The notes: a model not told the origin generated them from the letters alone. 64,000 nt of DNA from CAVYWD01 sp963772225 (GCA_963772225.1 CAVYWD010000004.1:372001-436000), one strand, 5' to 3'. Positions 1 through 10,100 are shown, counted from the stretch's first letter. Made by a program: numbers and translations.

Positions 1-329
1 CCGATGAAGACGAGGATGACGGTGTAGCCCTGAGCGACGGCGCCCTGCAGGAACCCGAGCTTGTCGCCCGCGGGGTCGGAGAAGACGGTCTCGAAGATGA
101 AGCTCTCGCGCTCTTTCACGAGGGCGGCTCGCGTTTCGGCGGCGAGCTCGGCAGCTTCGTACGCACCGAGGTCGAGCTCGCGAGCGAGGTCGTCAGCGTT
201 GATGTAGGACAGGCCGAGACCCTCGAGGTATGCGCGATAGAACGTGCTCTTCCCGGCGCCGTTGGGGCCGGCGATGGCGATGAGGAGAGGCCGCCGGTCG
301 AGCGGCAGGGCATCGACGAAGGAGGTCAT
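1..329 (-). CDS. zeta-toxin-family P-loop kinase, C-terminus beyond window
   Basis: The first 109 residues of a P-loop protein read leftward off the window edge. A Walker A motif GPNGAGKST sits at residues 21-29, followed by NADDLARE near residue 44 and a FIFETVFSD stretch, the order seen in zeta toxins and related ABC-type-ATPase-like kinases. Family knowledge: zeta toxins phosphorylate UDP-GlcNAc-type sugars and poison envelope synthesis. The gene starts 21 nt after the stop of a ParD-like antitoxin on the same strand, which supports a two-gene toxin-antitoxin module. The catalytic C-terminal part is outside the window, so activity cannot be judged. Confidence 0.85.
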   Translation of the reverse strand, partial: MTSFVDALPLDRRPLLIAIAGPNGAGKSTFYRAYLEGLGLSYINADDLARELDLGAYEAAELAAETRAALVKERESFIFETVFSDPAGDKLGFLQGAVAQGYTVILVFI

Positions 330-350
330 CGGGTGGGGCCGCGCCCCGAG

Positions 351-719
351 TCAGCGGTCCTTGACCGGGGTGAAGGTCCGCTTGATGAAGCGGCCGAGGG
401 TGCGGGTGCCGTCCTCGTCGACCTTGACGAGGAGCCCAGGCCGCCCCGGGACCGCCTCGAAGTGCGGGAATGGGCCGGACGCGAGGAGGGCAGCGACGCG
501 GGCCTGGCCGGCGGGCGTTCCGACCTCGCGAAACCGCTCCGCAATGAGAGCGCTCCGGCGCTTGAGCTTGAGCGCAGTCGGCGGGCGGATCGCGGACTCG
601 ATGGCCCGCCCGAGGCGGGCCCAGTGTTCGATTTGGCCGGCAATCGAGCGCTCGGATTCCTCGGCGACGAGCCGAGCATCCAGCATGAGGTTGTCGGAGA
701 GCTTCACTGGCTGGCCCAT
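351..719 (-). CDS. ParD-like antitoxin
   Basis: This 122-aa protein begins MGQPVKLSDNLMLDARLVAE and continues with RSIAGQIEHWARLGRAIES, the pattern of the ParD-like antitoxin family (PF11903-type). It is expected to bind DNA and neutralise the zeta-like kinase encoded 21 nt downstream. The C-terminal half carries KRRSALIAERFREV and FKRTF-like basic segments. The ATG at 719 has no Shine-Dalgarno sequence, and a TTG at 782 would add 21 residues; I chose the ATG because family members start at this motif. A perfect palindrome lies directly upstream, as expected for an autoregulated module. Confidence 0.8.
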   Translation of the reverse strand: MGQPVKLSDNLMLDARLVAEESERSIAGQIEHWARLGRAIESAIRPPTALKLKRRSALIAERFREVGTPAGQARVAALLASGPFPHFEAVPGRPGLLVKVDEDGTRTLGRFIKRTFTPVKDR

Positions 720-727
720 GGGAGGAA

Positions 728-744
728 GGTAGCGCTGTGCTACC
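728..744. promoter_or_regulatory. palindrome upstream of the antitoxin gene
   Basis: GGTAGCGCTGTGCTACC is a perfect 6-bp inverted repeat with a 5-nt spacer, beginning 9 bp upstream of the antitoxin ATG. Antitoxins of type II modules usually repress their own operon from such sites. Role inferred from position only. Confidence 0.45.
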
Positions 745-1194
745 GCCGGCGCAACGAGACCCCCGGAAGTGGCCTCCGCCAACGAAGGCGATTCTGCTCG
801 AAGTTTGCCCCCTCGATGAAGGGCGTGGCCATCGACCTGAGCGAGCCGTCGTCGGCGCCACCCCTCCCAGTCTCCTTCGGTGCGGACCCGTTGGAGCCGG
901 TCGTAGTACTAGGACGAGCAAGGAGTCGGAAGCTGGGCCAGACTGCCCAACGCGGAAATGCTCACCAAGATGACGAGGAGGTCGACGACTACGGCGAGCG
1001 ACTCATGCCGGAACTGCGCGTTCAGGACAGAACGCCAGCGCGAGGGCATCACGAGAGCCGGCGTTCGCCGGAGGGGCCGGCAGCGCATCATTCCTTGCGC
1101 GAGGTGAAGGAGATGGCAGATTCCCCGCCACGGCGGACGAGGGTCGCCGCTTGGTGGCAAGGCCTGCTGGGCATCGGCGGCGCGGCGGGCTCAC
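745..1194. other. 450-bp stretch without a recognisable gene
   Basis: Open frames here are short shadows with no recognisable product on either strand. I see no transposon end or RNA gene. The glycosidase copy downstream begins abruptly at its stop codon (1195). Confidence 0.5.
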
Positions 1195-2577
1195 TTACTC
1201 GTACCGAACGTCATCCAGGAAGAAGGTCACCGGCTCCGCCTGCGCTTGCACGGTCCATAGAAAGCCGGTCTTGATGCAGCTCAGATCGCGCTCGCCAAGC
1301 TCGATCACATACCGCTGCCACTCGCGGCCCAGCGTGATCTCGAGCCTCTCCAAGGCCGAATCATGGAAGCGCTTGTCGATGCCGATGAGGCCGTAGCCGA
1401 AGGTCACGCGCTCACCGCCGCGCGCGCCCCGGGCCCAGAACCCGAGTCTCACAGCGCGGGACAGGTCGTAGCCGCCCGGGCGCGTGCCCCAATCGTTGGG
1501 CGGGTCCTGCCACGCCACCCCTCCCCAGCCGCAAGTGCTCTTGAACACCACCTCGAGGCTGCCGGTCTGTCCAGGCAGGTGCCCACCGCTCCGGGGCTCC
1601 ATGGCGATGGAGCCGATCTCGCCCATCCAGCCGCTGGGCGAGTAGGCACAGGTCTTTCCCCCCGCCGCGACGACCGCGAGCGGCAGAGCACCCGCTGGCG
1701 CCGCGAAACGCGCAGCGGGGCCCTGGACCAGGATGGGCACGCTGCCGACCGCAGCCCCGCCGTGCCGGTCGCGAGCGACGCAATACAGCCGATAGGTCCC
1801 TCCTCCCACCGGCATTCGAACCGCGACCTCGGCCCCTCCATCGCGCTCGATGGCATCGGGGAAGGAGGCCGCCGGTCGCGCTCCCACGCCCTGGACCCCA
1901 TCATCGGCCTGCTCGAGTTGCAGCGACCAATGGATCGTCAGGGGCTCACCGGGAGGCTCACTGGGCGGTGCCGCGTCCATCGAAGCGCGGACGACGGCGC
2001 CCCCGGCGACCTGATCCGACCCCTGAATTGAAAGGCCGCGCATCTGGGGGCAGCGGCGCGCCGGGGGCCGGCCCGACCAGAGCTCGGTGAGCACGTCGAC
2101 CCCGGCGAGCTTGGCGAGCCTGGCGCCATCGGCCAGAAAGAGACCAAACCAGGTGGCGGTCGCCTCAATCTTGTGCCCCCAAGCGAACGCGTACGAGCCG
2201 AGGCAGAGGTCGCGCCCGGCCAGGACGGATTTCTCATAGACAGCTCGATAGGCGAGCGCCTTTTCGGTGCTCGTCAGCTCCCGCACCGCCCCGAAGGTGT
2301 TTCGGCCGACCTCCCAGCTCCCCGGCGGCCCGTATTCGGTGATGACGTAGGGGCGTGAGCCGCCGGCTCGGCGATACCGCTCGTAGAGCGAGGGCCCCCC
2401 TCCATAGCTGTTGATTCCGATGACGTCGACCGAGGGACAGCGTCGCCCGAGCGTCTCGAGCTTGCCGCCGCCAATCTCGGCCACGACCGTCATCACCGGG
2501 TGCTGGGGATCGATCTCGTGGACCATGCGCCCGAGCTCATCGATCGCCGCCCAGAGCTCGGGCGAGTCGTCGCTCGC
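1195..2577 (-). pseudogene. secreted clan GH-A glycosidase, copy 1, 5'-truncated
   Basis: About 460 codons remain of a 606-codon gene present at 6516-8336. The TIM-barrel half starts within the segment after the acid/base Glu; the nucleophile motif ITEYGPPG and the whole C-terminal beta-rich, CBM-like half (ending FFLDDVRYE) are intact. Homology to the other copy stops at 2577, inside the codons after GNEMEAS, so the signal peptide, the first barrel strands and the WGLGNE acid/base are missing. The reading frame stays open where copy 2 has an amber codon (CAG at 2011-2013). Nucleotide identity is very high, so the duplication is recent. Without an export signal and acid/base residue it is unlikely to work. 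Confidence 0.85.
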
Positions 2578-2596
2578 GGCCAACCGCGCGGCCGCC

Positions 2597-3490
2597 CTAC
2601 ACGCCGATGCCGGGCACCCAGACAGCGCCCTCGACTTCCTTCAGGTACGGGGCACCGCCGATCGCCGGGCGGCACGCCCCCTCGGCATGGAGGATCGCCG
2701 TGCAGAGCGCGACGAACGCGTCGGCAGCGTCGAAATCGGGCGTCTTCCCGCCCGAGCTATAGCGGCAGCAGAGCGCCACGAGCTCGGCGGTGACCTCGAG
2801 CTTGATGCCCGCGGCGACGCAGGCGGCCATGCCGAGCCTGATCGCCTCCTCCGGCCGGGACTTGTAGCTCGTCAGGCCCATCTGCCTGAGGGTCGCGCGC
2901 GGGTAGACCTCAATCACCTCGCCGTTTCCGCGCCCGCCGGGGAACGGGAGGACCCGGTACCGATGCGATTCCCATAGGCGTGAGAGGAGCGCGTTCCCGA
3001 GCAGCGTCATCTGGAAGGTCGCTTGGAACTTGTCCTTGAGCGGCGGTTGGCCGCCGACCGCGATGTCCGTGGCGCGTTTGGTCCAGAGGCGCACGCGGTC
3101 GGCGCGCAAGCGCCACGCATCGAACGGCCGGAAGTCGAGCGGATCGCCCAGCGGTAGGTGCTGAGCCACGAACCCGTTGAACGCCCTCCAGGTGCGGAAC
3201 GCGCCGTCCTTGCAGCTGGCGTCGGCGGCGAACATCTCGTCACGGAGGAGCGCGTCGGGGATGCAGAAGGGGAAGTCGAAGGCGACGATGCGCACGGGGC
3301 GGGCGAGCAGCTCGTCGAGCAGCTCCGTCGCGCTCCAGCCGGGCGGGTCTTTCGCGAGCAGGCGCTCGTTCATGCCGGTCGCGTCAATTCGGTAGCGGCG
3401 CCAGTCGGTCGCGTGGGCCGCGATCGCGACGATCTTCCGGCGCTGGTCTCGTGCGCGCTGGGGAGCGCCGAAGTCCACGCCGACAATCAT
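2597..3490 (-). CDS. DUF429 family protein
   Basis: This 297-aa protein begins MIVGVDFGAP and carries FDFPFCIP near residue 74 and a VIEVYPRATLRQMG segment near residue 190, the hallmarks of DUF429, a family with an RNase H-like fold and no assigned reaction. The C-terminal KTPDFDAADAFVALCTA is also typical. Its ATG overlaps the stop of the upstream gene by 4 nt (ATGA), so the two are translationally coupled. The gene runs to the break point where glycosidase copy 1 lost its 5' end. Product class is clear; biochemical role is unknown. Confidence 0.8.
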   Translation of the reverse strand: MIVGVDFGAPQRARDQRRKIVAIAAHATDWRRYRIDATGMNERLLAKDPPGWSATELLDELLARPVRIVAFDFPFCIPDALLRDEMFAADASCKDGAFRTWRAFNGFVAQHLPLGDPLDFRPFDAWRLRADRVRLWTKRATDIAVGGQPPLKDKFQATFQMTLLGNALLSRLWESHRYRVLPFPGGRGNGEVIEVYPRATLRQMGLTSYKSRPEEAIRLGMAACVAAGIKLEVTAELVALCCRYSSGGKTPDFDAADAFVALCTAILHAEGACRPAIGGAPYLKEVEGAVWVPGIGV

Positions 3491-3981
3491 GGCTTCCAGG
3501 CGTCCAGCAGTCGGCGCGCGAGGACCTCGCAGGAGAGGGCGATGGCAGCCTCGTCCTGGAGGCCGACGCTGGCCCGAACCGCCATCTGCGCGCCAAAGCT
3601 GGCGCGGGCGCCGAAAAGCTCCTCGAGAAAGCCACGCGCCTGCATGGTGACCTCTCCGGCAATGGGGTGTGCGCCGAGGAGGCTCACGACGCGCGACACC
3701 GTGCCCAGCGGCGTGGCCGACCAGTCTGCGAGGGCCCGCACGCCGAAAGGCGGCTCGAAGTCGCAGAGCGCCCGCACGACTCGAGCGGCTGCCGCCCCCT
3801 TGAGGCTTCGCAGCGGTCGTGGTTTGCGGTCCGGGTCTCGCTCGGCACCCTGGCTCTCAACGAACACCGCGGGGTCGGTCGTGACAACGTGGAGATTGCC
3901 GGTCGCGTCCGCGTAGCTTGCGCCTGCGCTGGGGATCAACTCCCGCGTCCGAGGACTCAGGAAGGAGGCCATGAGGAGCAC
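3487..3981 (-). CDS. winged-helix-like protein, probably shortened
   Basis: The 164-aa frame contains ASFLSPRTRELI, ASYADATGNLHV, RPLRSLKGAAAARVVRALC and FGVRALADWSATPLGTVSRV. This order resembles a larger actinobacterial/proteobacterial family in which the last motif is a winged-helix recognition segment. Here the text after VVSLLGAH no longer resembles that family, and the N-terminus appears short. An ATG at 4054, overlapping the rhuM stop, opens another frame that could be the original start if a frameshift occurred near 4000. I therefore suspect an internally deleted relic coupled to the DUF429 gene. No function is assigned. Confidence 0.45.
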   Translation of the reverse strand: MLLMASFLSPRTRELIPSAGASYADATGNLHVVTTDPAVFVESQGAERDPDRKPRPLRSLKGAAAARVVRALCDFEPPFGVRALADWSATPLGTVSRVVSLLGAHPIAGEVTMQARGFLEELFGARASFGAQMAVRASVGLQDEAAIALSCEVLARRLLDAWKP

Positions 3982-4050
3982 GTGGCAGAAGCCGAACTCG
4001 ACGGCGCGGAGCGTGAGCGGCCTCGCCCTTGATGCGACCGATGATGCCGC

Positions 4051-5109
4051 TCATGACTTCCCGCGCCCCTTCTTCCCGCGCGTCGGGGCGGGCTTTTTGA
4101 GCTGCTTCGCCGTCGCCTCGAAGGCGGCGTCGACCATGCGCGGCTTCGCGTCCTGGAGTGCCTGGTAGCGCTTGTACTCGCGCTCGGCCTTGGCCTTCGC
4201 GACCTCGGCCGAGATGGTCCCCGCGTGATCGAGCAGCTTGCGGCCGGACGCCTTGAGGAACTCGTCGAGCTTGTCGGCCCAGTCGCGCATTGTCATCGGC
4301 TTCCGCTCGAGCGCCTGCAGCTCGGCGAACTCGATGTACAGGTTCACGATGCGGTGGAGGACCTGGAGTTCGGGTTCGGTCAGGTAGTTCTTCGCGATCG
4401 CGGCGTCAGCCTTGCGGACCACGCCGCCCGGCCGCGTCGTCTGCATGCCCATGAAAGGCTTCTCGCCGTCGGCGCGCTCGTGGACAATCTCGGCAGCAGT
4501 GTGCCCGTGCGCGGCCCAGTGCATCTTGTTCTGCACCGTCGCGAAGAACTGCTGCGAGAGGTCGTTGTCGGGCTGGTAGTCGACGCTCGTCGCGTAGATG
4601 TCGAGGACCTTCTGGTAGAAGCGCCGCTCGGACGCGCGGATGTCGCGAATCCGCTCGAGCAGCTCGTCGAAGTAGTCGGTGTGGCCTGGACCGGGCGGAT
4701 TCTTCAGCCGCTCGTCGTCCATCGTGAAGCCCTTGACCAGGTACTCCGACAGGCGCGCGTTGGCCCACTTGCGGAACTGCGTGCCGCGATGGCTGCGGAC
4801 GCGAAAGCCGACGGCGAGGATCGCCTCCAGGTTGTAGAAGCGCAGGTTGCGGGACACCTGCCGCGCGCCCTCGGTTCGAACTTGTAAGAACGCCTTACAA
4901 GTTGCCGCCTCGTCGAGCTCGCCCTCCGCGTAGATCTCGCGGAGGTGCTGCGTGATGTTCTGCGGCGTCGCCTGGAACAGGTCGGCCATCAGCGCCTGCG
5001 TGAGCCAGAGGGTCTCCCCCTCGAAGCGGCACTCGATGCGCGTGCGCCCGTCCTCGGTCTGGTAGAAAATCAGTTCGCCCACGGCCATGTCGTCTGTCGG
5101 AGTCGTCAC
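4051..5109 (-). CDS. rhuM: RhuM family protein
   Basis: The full-length 352-aa protein shows the RhuM family signature: an N-terminal IECRFEGETLWLTQALMADLFQ segment resembling a KilA-N/Bro-like DNA-binding start, NITQHLREIYAEGEL, then RTEGARQVSRNLRFYNLEAILAVGFRVRS and a long helical C-terminus ending in basic PTRGKKGRGKS. The family was named from a Salmonella pathogenicity island gene. It is common in defence and mobile islands; its biochemical role is not established. The stop overlaps an ATG of the next reading frame (ATGA at 4054). Its island neighbours (toxin-antitoxin, DUF429) fit an accessory region. Confidence 0.85.
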   Translation of the reverse strand: MTTPTDDMAVGELIFYQTEDGRTRIECRFEGETLWLTQALMADLFQATPQNITQHLREIYAEGELDEAATCKAFLQVRTEGARQVSRNLRFYNLEAILAVGFRVRSHRGTQFRKWANARLSEYLVKGFTMDDERLKNPPGPGHTDYFDELLERIRDIRASERRFYQKVLDIYATSVDYQPDNDLSQQFFATVQNKMHWAAHGHTAAEIVHERADGEKPFMGMQTTRPGGVVRKADAAIAKNYLTEPELQVLHRIVNLYIEFAELQALERKPMTMRDWADKLDEFLKASGRKLLDHAGTISAEVAKAKAEREYKRYQALQDAKPRMVDAAFEATAKQLKKPAPTRGKKGRGKS

Positions 5110-5266
5110 GACGCCTCCTCCTCATCTTGGTCGTGTTTGGGAACGAATGACAAGCGCCGCTGGAAGAACGACGACGAGAACTTCCGGCGCTCGCTCTCAA
5201 TCGTCCGCGCAGGAGCGGCGTAGGCGAGGGATTCCGGCCGAGGGTCAAGTCTCACTGGGAGATACC

Positions 5267-6064
5267 ATGCTCAGGTTTGCGAAGGCCATGCTGGCCACGG
5301 GTTGGGGCCGCCTTGGCGTGGTTGCGTGGGGAGCATGGCTCGCCGGCGCGTGGTGGACGGTGGATCCAGGCGGCGATTGGAGCTGGAGCGGTCCCGAGTA
5401 TCTGAGGTTCCTGCTCATAGGAATGCTCGCTCCCCCGGCCGCCGTGGCACTCGGCATGTGGGTCCGAGCAGGCTTCTCCGCGCGTAGGTTGACGCCGCAA
5501 GGTCTCAACGGGGCGAGGTTCACGTCGAAGAGGTCACCAAAAGACACTCTTGCCATGGATTCATCAGCAGGCCGAGGCGGCCGCCAGCGTCGATGGGCGT
5601 CGGCTCGCGCCTTCATCCGCAAAACGACTCGTACACTGGCCGGTGTCTTGTTCCCATGGGGCGTTGTGGTCGCCGTCCTCGGGTGCGTAGTGCTTCCGAA
5701 GGATTCAACTCCTTGGCTGGCCTGCTGGTACTCATTCCTTGCTTTTCTCGGGTTGGCAGTTCTGCTCGGGCTCGTGCGAGTACTCGTACTGACACTTCGA
5801 ATTGTGGTTTCGGCAGTGGGGCTCGGCAATGCGGCCTGTCGCCGGGGCTGCCGGGGCTGGCACTGGTGGACCGATTTTCCCGTTCATACGGCCGTTGGCT
5901 ATGGTTCAAAGACGATCTCGTATCTCGCCGTCCAGGGGATTCGCATTGAGCGATGCGTGACGTGCCGTTTGGTGTATCCGACCTCGGGCCGCGAGCTCCT
6001 CGCCCAGTATGAAGCCGGGCAAATCAAGGTGAAGGCGCGATGGAGGCTTCTGACCGGCACCTAA
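5267..6064 (+). CDS. multi-pass membrane protein of unknown function
   Basis: This 265-aa protein starts at an ATG preceded by GGGAG at 5-bp spacing. Hydrophobic segments lie near residues 8-28, 48-68, 120-142 and 150-182, so four membrane passes are likely. The C-terminal soluble tail holds a CxxC pair (RCVTCRLVYP). I do not recognise the family. It is divergent from rhuM across about 150 bp. An earlier in-frame start at 5087 would overlap rhuM and lacks support. Confidence 0.55.
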   Translation: MLRFAKAMLATGWGRLGVVAWGAWLAGAWWTVDPGGDWSWSGPEYLRFLLIGMLAPPAAVALGMWVRAGFSARRLTPQGLNGARFTSKRSPKDTLAMDSSAGRGGRQRRWASARAFIRKTTRTLAGVLFPWGVVVAVLGCVVLPKDSTPWLACWYSFLAFLGLAVLLGLVRVLVLTLRIVVSAVGLGNAACRRGCRGWHWWTDFPVHTAVGYGSKTISYLAVQGIRIERCVTCRLVYPTSGRELLAQYEAGQIKVKARWRLLTGT

Positions 6065-6231
6065 GGTAGAGCTCGTGCCCCGGGAGCGCCGCGACGAGCG
6101 TGAGGAGAGATGACTCACCGGCATTGTCGTCAAAGGCCACGGTGGTCTTTCCGTGGTGAGCAGGACCCGCTCTGATCTGGCCACGGCCGGCTCGGACGTT
6201 ACGAAAGTCGCAACGGCGCTGTGGAAGCGGT

Positions 6232-6375
6232 CTCGCGGGAGGAGCGGCGCAGGCGGACGAGGTCGTCCAGGTCACTCTGAAAAAAGCAGAACCGAATGTT
6301 TATCAGGTCGGCGCCACCGATATCTTGATCAAGATGGATCCGATGTGCATCGATTCGAGCATTGCGTACTCGTCT
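6232..6375 (+). pseudogene. remnant of a secreted protein (export-signal end plus start of mature part)
   Basis: One frame reads GLAGGAAQADEVVQVTLKKA and then EPNVYQVGATDILIKMDPMC. It looks like the end of a signal peptide (AQA before DEVV) followed by a beta-rich mature start. Upstream codons are nonsense and the frame dissolves downstream before the glycosidase copy at 6516. I do not recognise the family. Likely a fragment caught in the duplication boundary. Confidence 0.3.
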
Positions 6376-6515
6376 GAGCCCATCAAAGGCCTAAGCAAGC
6401 GGGCGCACCGCGAGGGCGACCGGCGGCCGCAGGTCGATGCCATCTGCGCGACCCAACGCTTCGGGAGCCGCCTGGATCTCAATCTTCACCACCATGCTGT
6501 GTTGCCCGTGTTGCC

Positions 6516-8336
6516 CTACTCGTACCGAACGTCATCCAGGAAGAAGGTCACCGGCTCCGCCTGCGCTTGCACCGTCCATAGGAAGCCGGTCTTGATGCAG
6601 CTCAAATCGCGGTCGCCAACCTCGATCACGTACCGTTGCCACTCGCGGCCCAGCGTGATCTCGAGCCTCTCCAAGGCCGAATCATGGAAGCGCTTGTCGA
6701 TGCCGATGAGGCCGTAGCCGAAGGTCACGCGCTCACCGCCGCGCGCGCCCCGGGCCCAGAACCCGAGTCTCACAGCGCGGGACAGGTCGTAGCCGCCCGG
6801 GCGCGTGCCCCAATCGTTGGGCGGGTCCTGCCACGCCACCCCTCCCCAGCCGCAAGTGCTCTTGAACACCACCTCGAGGCTGCCGGTCTGTCCCGCCAGG
6901 TGCCCACCGCTCCGGGGCTCCATGGCGATGGAGCCAATCTCGCCCATCCAGCCGCTGGGCGAGTAGGCACAGGTCTTTCCCCCCGCCGCGACGACCGCGA
7001 GCGGCAGAGCACCCGCTGGCGCCGCGAAACGCGCAGCGGGGCCCTGGACCAGGATGGGCACGCTGCCGACCGCAGCCCCGCCGTGCCGGTCGCGAGCGAC
7101 GCAATACAGCCGATAGGTCCCTCCTCCCACCGGCATTCGAACCGCGACCTCGGCCCCTCCATCGCGCTCGATGGCATCGGGGAAGGAGGCCGCCGGTCGC
7201 GCTCCCACGCCCTGGACCCCATCATCGGCCTGCTCGAGTTGCAGCGACCAATGGATCGTCAGGGGCTCACCGGGAGGCTCACTGGGCGGTGCCGCGTCCA
7301 CCGAAGCGCGGACGACGGCGCCCCCGGCGACCTAATCCGGCCCCTGAATTGAAAGGCCGCGCATCTGGGGGCACCGGCGCGCCGGGGGCCGGCCCGACCA
7401 GAGCTCGGTCAGCACGTCAACCCCGGCGAGCTTGGCGAGCCTGGCGCCATCGGCCAAAAAGAGACCAAACCAGGTGGCGGTCGCCTCGATCTTGTGCCCC
7501 CAGGCGAACGCGTACGAGCCGAGGCAGAGGTCGCGCCCGGCCAAAACGGATTTCTCATAGACCGCTCGATAGGCGAGCGCCTTTTCGGTGCTCGTCAGCT
7601 CCCGCACCGCCCCAAAGGTGTTTCGGCCGACCTCCCAGCTCCCCGGCGGCCCGTATTCGGTGATGACGTAGGGGCGTGAGCCGCCGGCTCGGCGATACCG
7701 CTCGTAGAGCGAGGGCCCCCCTCCATAGCTGTTGATTCCGATGACGTCGACCGAGGGACAGCGTCGCCCGAGCGTCTCGAGCTTGCCGCCGCCAATCTCG
7801 GCCACGACCGTCATCACCGGGTGCTGGGGATCGATCTCGTGGACCATGCGCCCGAGCTCATCGATCGCCGCCCAGAGCTCGGGCGAATCGTCGCTCGCCT
7901 CCATCTCATTGCCGAGCCCCCACATCAGCAGCGCGGGATGGTCCTTGTAGCGAAGCACGGTCTTACGGGCGTCGTCGAGCTGCCGGCGCACCGAAGCAGC
8001 GTCCTTGTAACTAAACCCGTGCTCTTTGTGGCCGAGCCAGATTCCGAGCGTGACCGTGAGCCCAAGGCGCTGGGCTTCGTCGAGCACTCGAGGGGTGTCG
8101 CCGTCGACGCTCCAGGTTCGGATCGAGTTTCCGCCGGCGCGGGCGAGCTCGTCCTTGGGCCCATCGCCGGCAGCTCCCTTGATGAAATAGGGCTTCCCCC
8201 CGCGGAGCAGTTGCCAGCCCGCCGCGGTCTTGACGACCTCGACGCGAATCGCGGCCGCTTGCGCGGCGCCGGTCGGCAGAAGCGCGATGGCGATGAGTGC
8301 CAGGCGACGGCATAGAAACGGAGACGATTGAGCCAA
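6516..8336 (-). pseudogene. secreted clan GH-A glycosidase, copy 2, internal amber stop
   Basis: A 606-codon frame starts at TTG 8336 with GAGGTG upstream and is interrupted only by TAG at 7332-7334. The first 334 codons give a signal peptide (RRLALIAIALLPTGAAQA) and a GH2-like TIM barrel with GGNSIRTW, the acid/base motif WGLGNEME and the nucleophile motif ITEYGPPG. The remaining 261 codons form a beta-rich C-terminal module, present uninterrupted in copy 1. At the amber codon copy 1 has CAG, so this is one C-to-T change in the coding strand. The truncated product would still contain the catalytic barrel. Substrate is probably a beta-linked glycan but is not determined by sequence. Confidence 0.85.
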
Positions 8337-8397
8337 TCCAATTCACCTCGCACATTATCCATTGTGAAGAGTTTATCCGCACTGCCGCGAATCGGAG

Positions 8398-8574
8398 CTG
8401 ATCACCTACCCCTTGCCCGATTTGGTCCTGACAGTGGTGCTGCTCCTCGCGCTCGGCTACCGCGATCTCGACGACGCCGACGCCTTGCGCGACGAGCCCG
8501 CCCTTCGGCTCGCGGTCTCCGACCACAAGGGGCTCTCGCCGCTCACTCCCCCGCCGGGGAAGGGGGACGTGTAG
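8398..8574 (+). mobile_element. IS1380-type transposase N-terminal fragment
   Basis: About 58 codons contain LVLTVVLLLALGYRDLDDAD followed by ALRDEPALRLAVSDHKG, matching the N-terminal region of IS1380-family (DDE group 1) transposases. The frame then ends after a few unrelated codons. No catalytic domain or terminal repeats remain nearby, so this is a dead scrap. Confidence 0.6.
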
Positions 8575-8736
8575 GTGAGCTCACGCCACCGATGGGGGCT
8601 CGCATCAGTGTTCCTTGCCGGTCGCTCATGAAGCCCCAAAGTTGGCGCCGCATCCGCGAGCAAGTCGTTTGACCGTCATCCCGCCAAGCGCCTTTTCAAC
8701 CACAATCGAGCACGAGCGTCGCTCATCGAGATTGAG

Positions 8737-10093
8737 ATGGTTGGAGTCCCTCGGATTCCAAATCTGACCTCTTCCCCATCGAAAGGCGCCGATAGTCAGT
8801 CCGTACCAGGTGAATCGAGCGCCGGAGCCGCCGAAGCCCAAGGCGCGGGCGTCGGGTCGGAGGGACCTTCCGCCACTGAGCCCGCGCTGGTGGAGACACC
8901 GCCAGAAGATCGAGCGACGCCGGAAGACGAAGCGAGCAGGTGCGGCGCCGACGCGGTGCAGGTCGGGGCCGAGCCAGGGCGCTCGCGCTCGACGGTGATC
9001 CGCCGCCGCATTGTGGCCCTGGCGGTCCTGTCGGCGTTGCTCGTGGGCGGACTCTTGACTCGCACCGACCGCGTGGTGCGAGCCGATGGGCGCCTCGCCC
9101 CGAAGTGGTGGGCGCAGATTCGCGCCGATGGCCCGGGTGAGGTCCGCGCCCGACTCAAGCGCCAGGGTGACCCGGTCCGCGCCAACGAGGCCGTCGCCCT
9201 GCTCGAGCTCGAGGGCGACGAGGCCGCGGTCACGGCGGCCGAGGGCGACCTGGCGGCGGCCCGGCAACAATTCAAGGCGGTCGCGCGGCAGCTCGATCGG
9301 ATGGCCGACTATTCCGTGGTCGTGCCGCCGCCGTCGGTTCTCGATCTCGGCGCGTGGCTGCAAGAGGAGGTGAAAAACCGCGCTCCCAGGGCGTTGCTGG
9401 TGGCGGGAGCGACCGAGCGGATGCAGTCCATCAGGACCGAGCTCCAGGCGCGGGCTGGACGGCTCCCTCGCGCCACCTCGGGGAGCCGCCCGCCGGAACC
9501 CGTCAGCCGCCGCCTGGGCGGCGCCATCGAGACCCTGCTCGCGCGAGGCGAGGAGCAGAATCCTGGACGCTCTCCGCCTTCCGCTCTCCAAGGGATCATC
9601 CCTGAGCCTCGACCAGGCTGTGGCGCGCTACGAAGATGCGATCTTCGAAGGCCTTTGCGATGTCGCCGGTGTGCTCCCGCCGGTGGTGCGCGATGCCTTC
9701 GCGGCCGGCGGGCCGGTTGCCGCGCTTGGGGAGCCTGGCCAAGTGCAGGGAGCCGCAGGGCTGCGCACTCCCGAAGGGTACTTCGAGCTCCAATCGCAGC
9801 TGCGCCGCACCCAGCTCGAGCTCAGGCAGCTCGAGACCGAGGCGGCGAACCTCGCCCGGCTGCGCGAGGTCCTCCCGGCGCTCACCGGCGCGCGCCATGG
9901 GGAGCTCAAGGCGTTGCGCCAGGCATTGGAGGAGCTCGTGGCCCGGAGCCAGGAGTCGAGGCGGCAGCGCGACGACGGCCTCGGCCCGGATGGAGCTGGA
10001 GGAGGAAGAGGGGGACGGCTCCGCACCGAGATCCACGGGACCGGCGAAGCCCTCCTCGAGGGGGTCGACTGGGCTTGGGCTTCAGCGGCGGCG
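8737..10093 (+). pseudogene. HlyD-like membrane-fusion protein, frameshifted and cut by IS21 element
   Basis: The N-terminal frame (from ATG 8737) has a disordered start, one membrane segment (IVALAVLSALLVGGLL near residue 90), then RADGRLAP and ADGPGEVRARLKRQGDPVRA, which is the lipoyl-like start of HlyD-type adaptor proteins, and an alpha-helical hairpin. Coding potential moves to another frame near 9540 (SLDQAVARYEDAIFEGL onward, coiled coil with ELRQLETEAANLARLRE) and shifts again near 9970. The gene ends exactly where the IS21-family element begins at 10094. It probably belonged to a type I secretion or bacteriocin-export system, but no ABC partner is present here. Confidence 0.6.
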
Positions 10094-10100
10094 TGATCGA

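Noticed and set aside
7332..7334. Amber codon in glycosidase copy 2 as pyrrolysine or programmed readthrough
   Set aside because: No pylT/pylS or recoding structure is visible, and copy 1 has plain Gln here; a nonsense mutation is the simpler reading.
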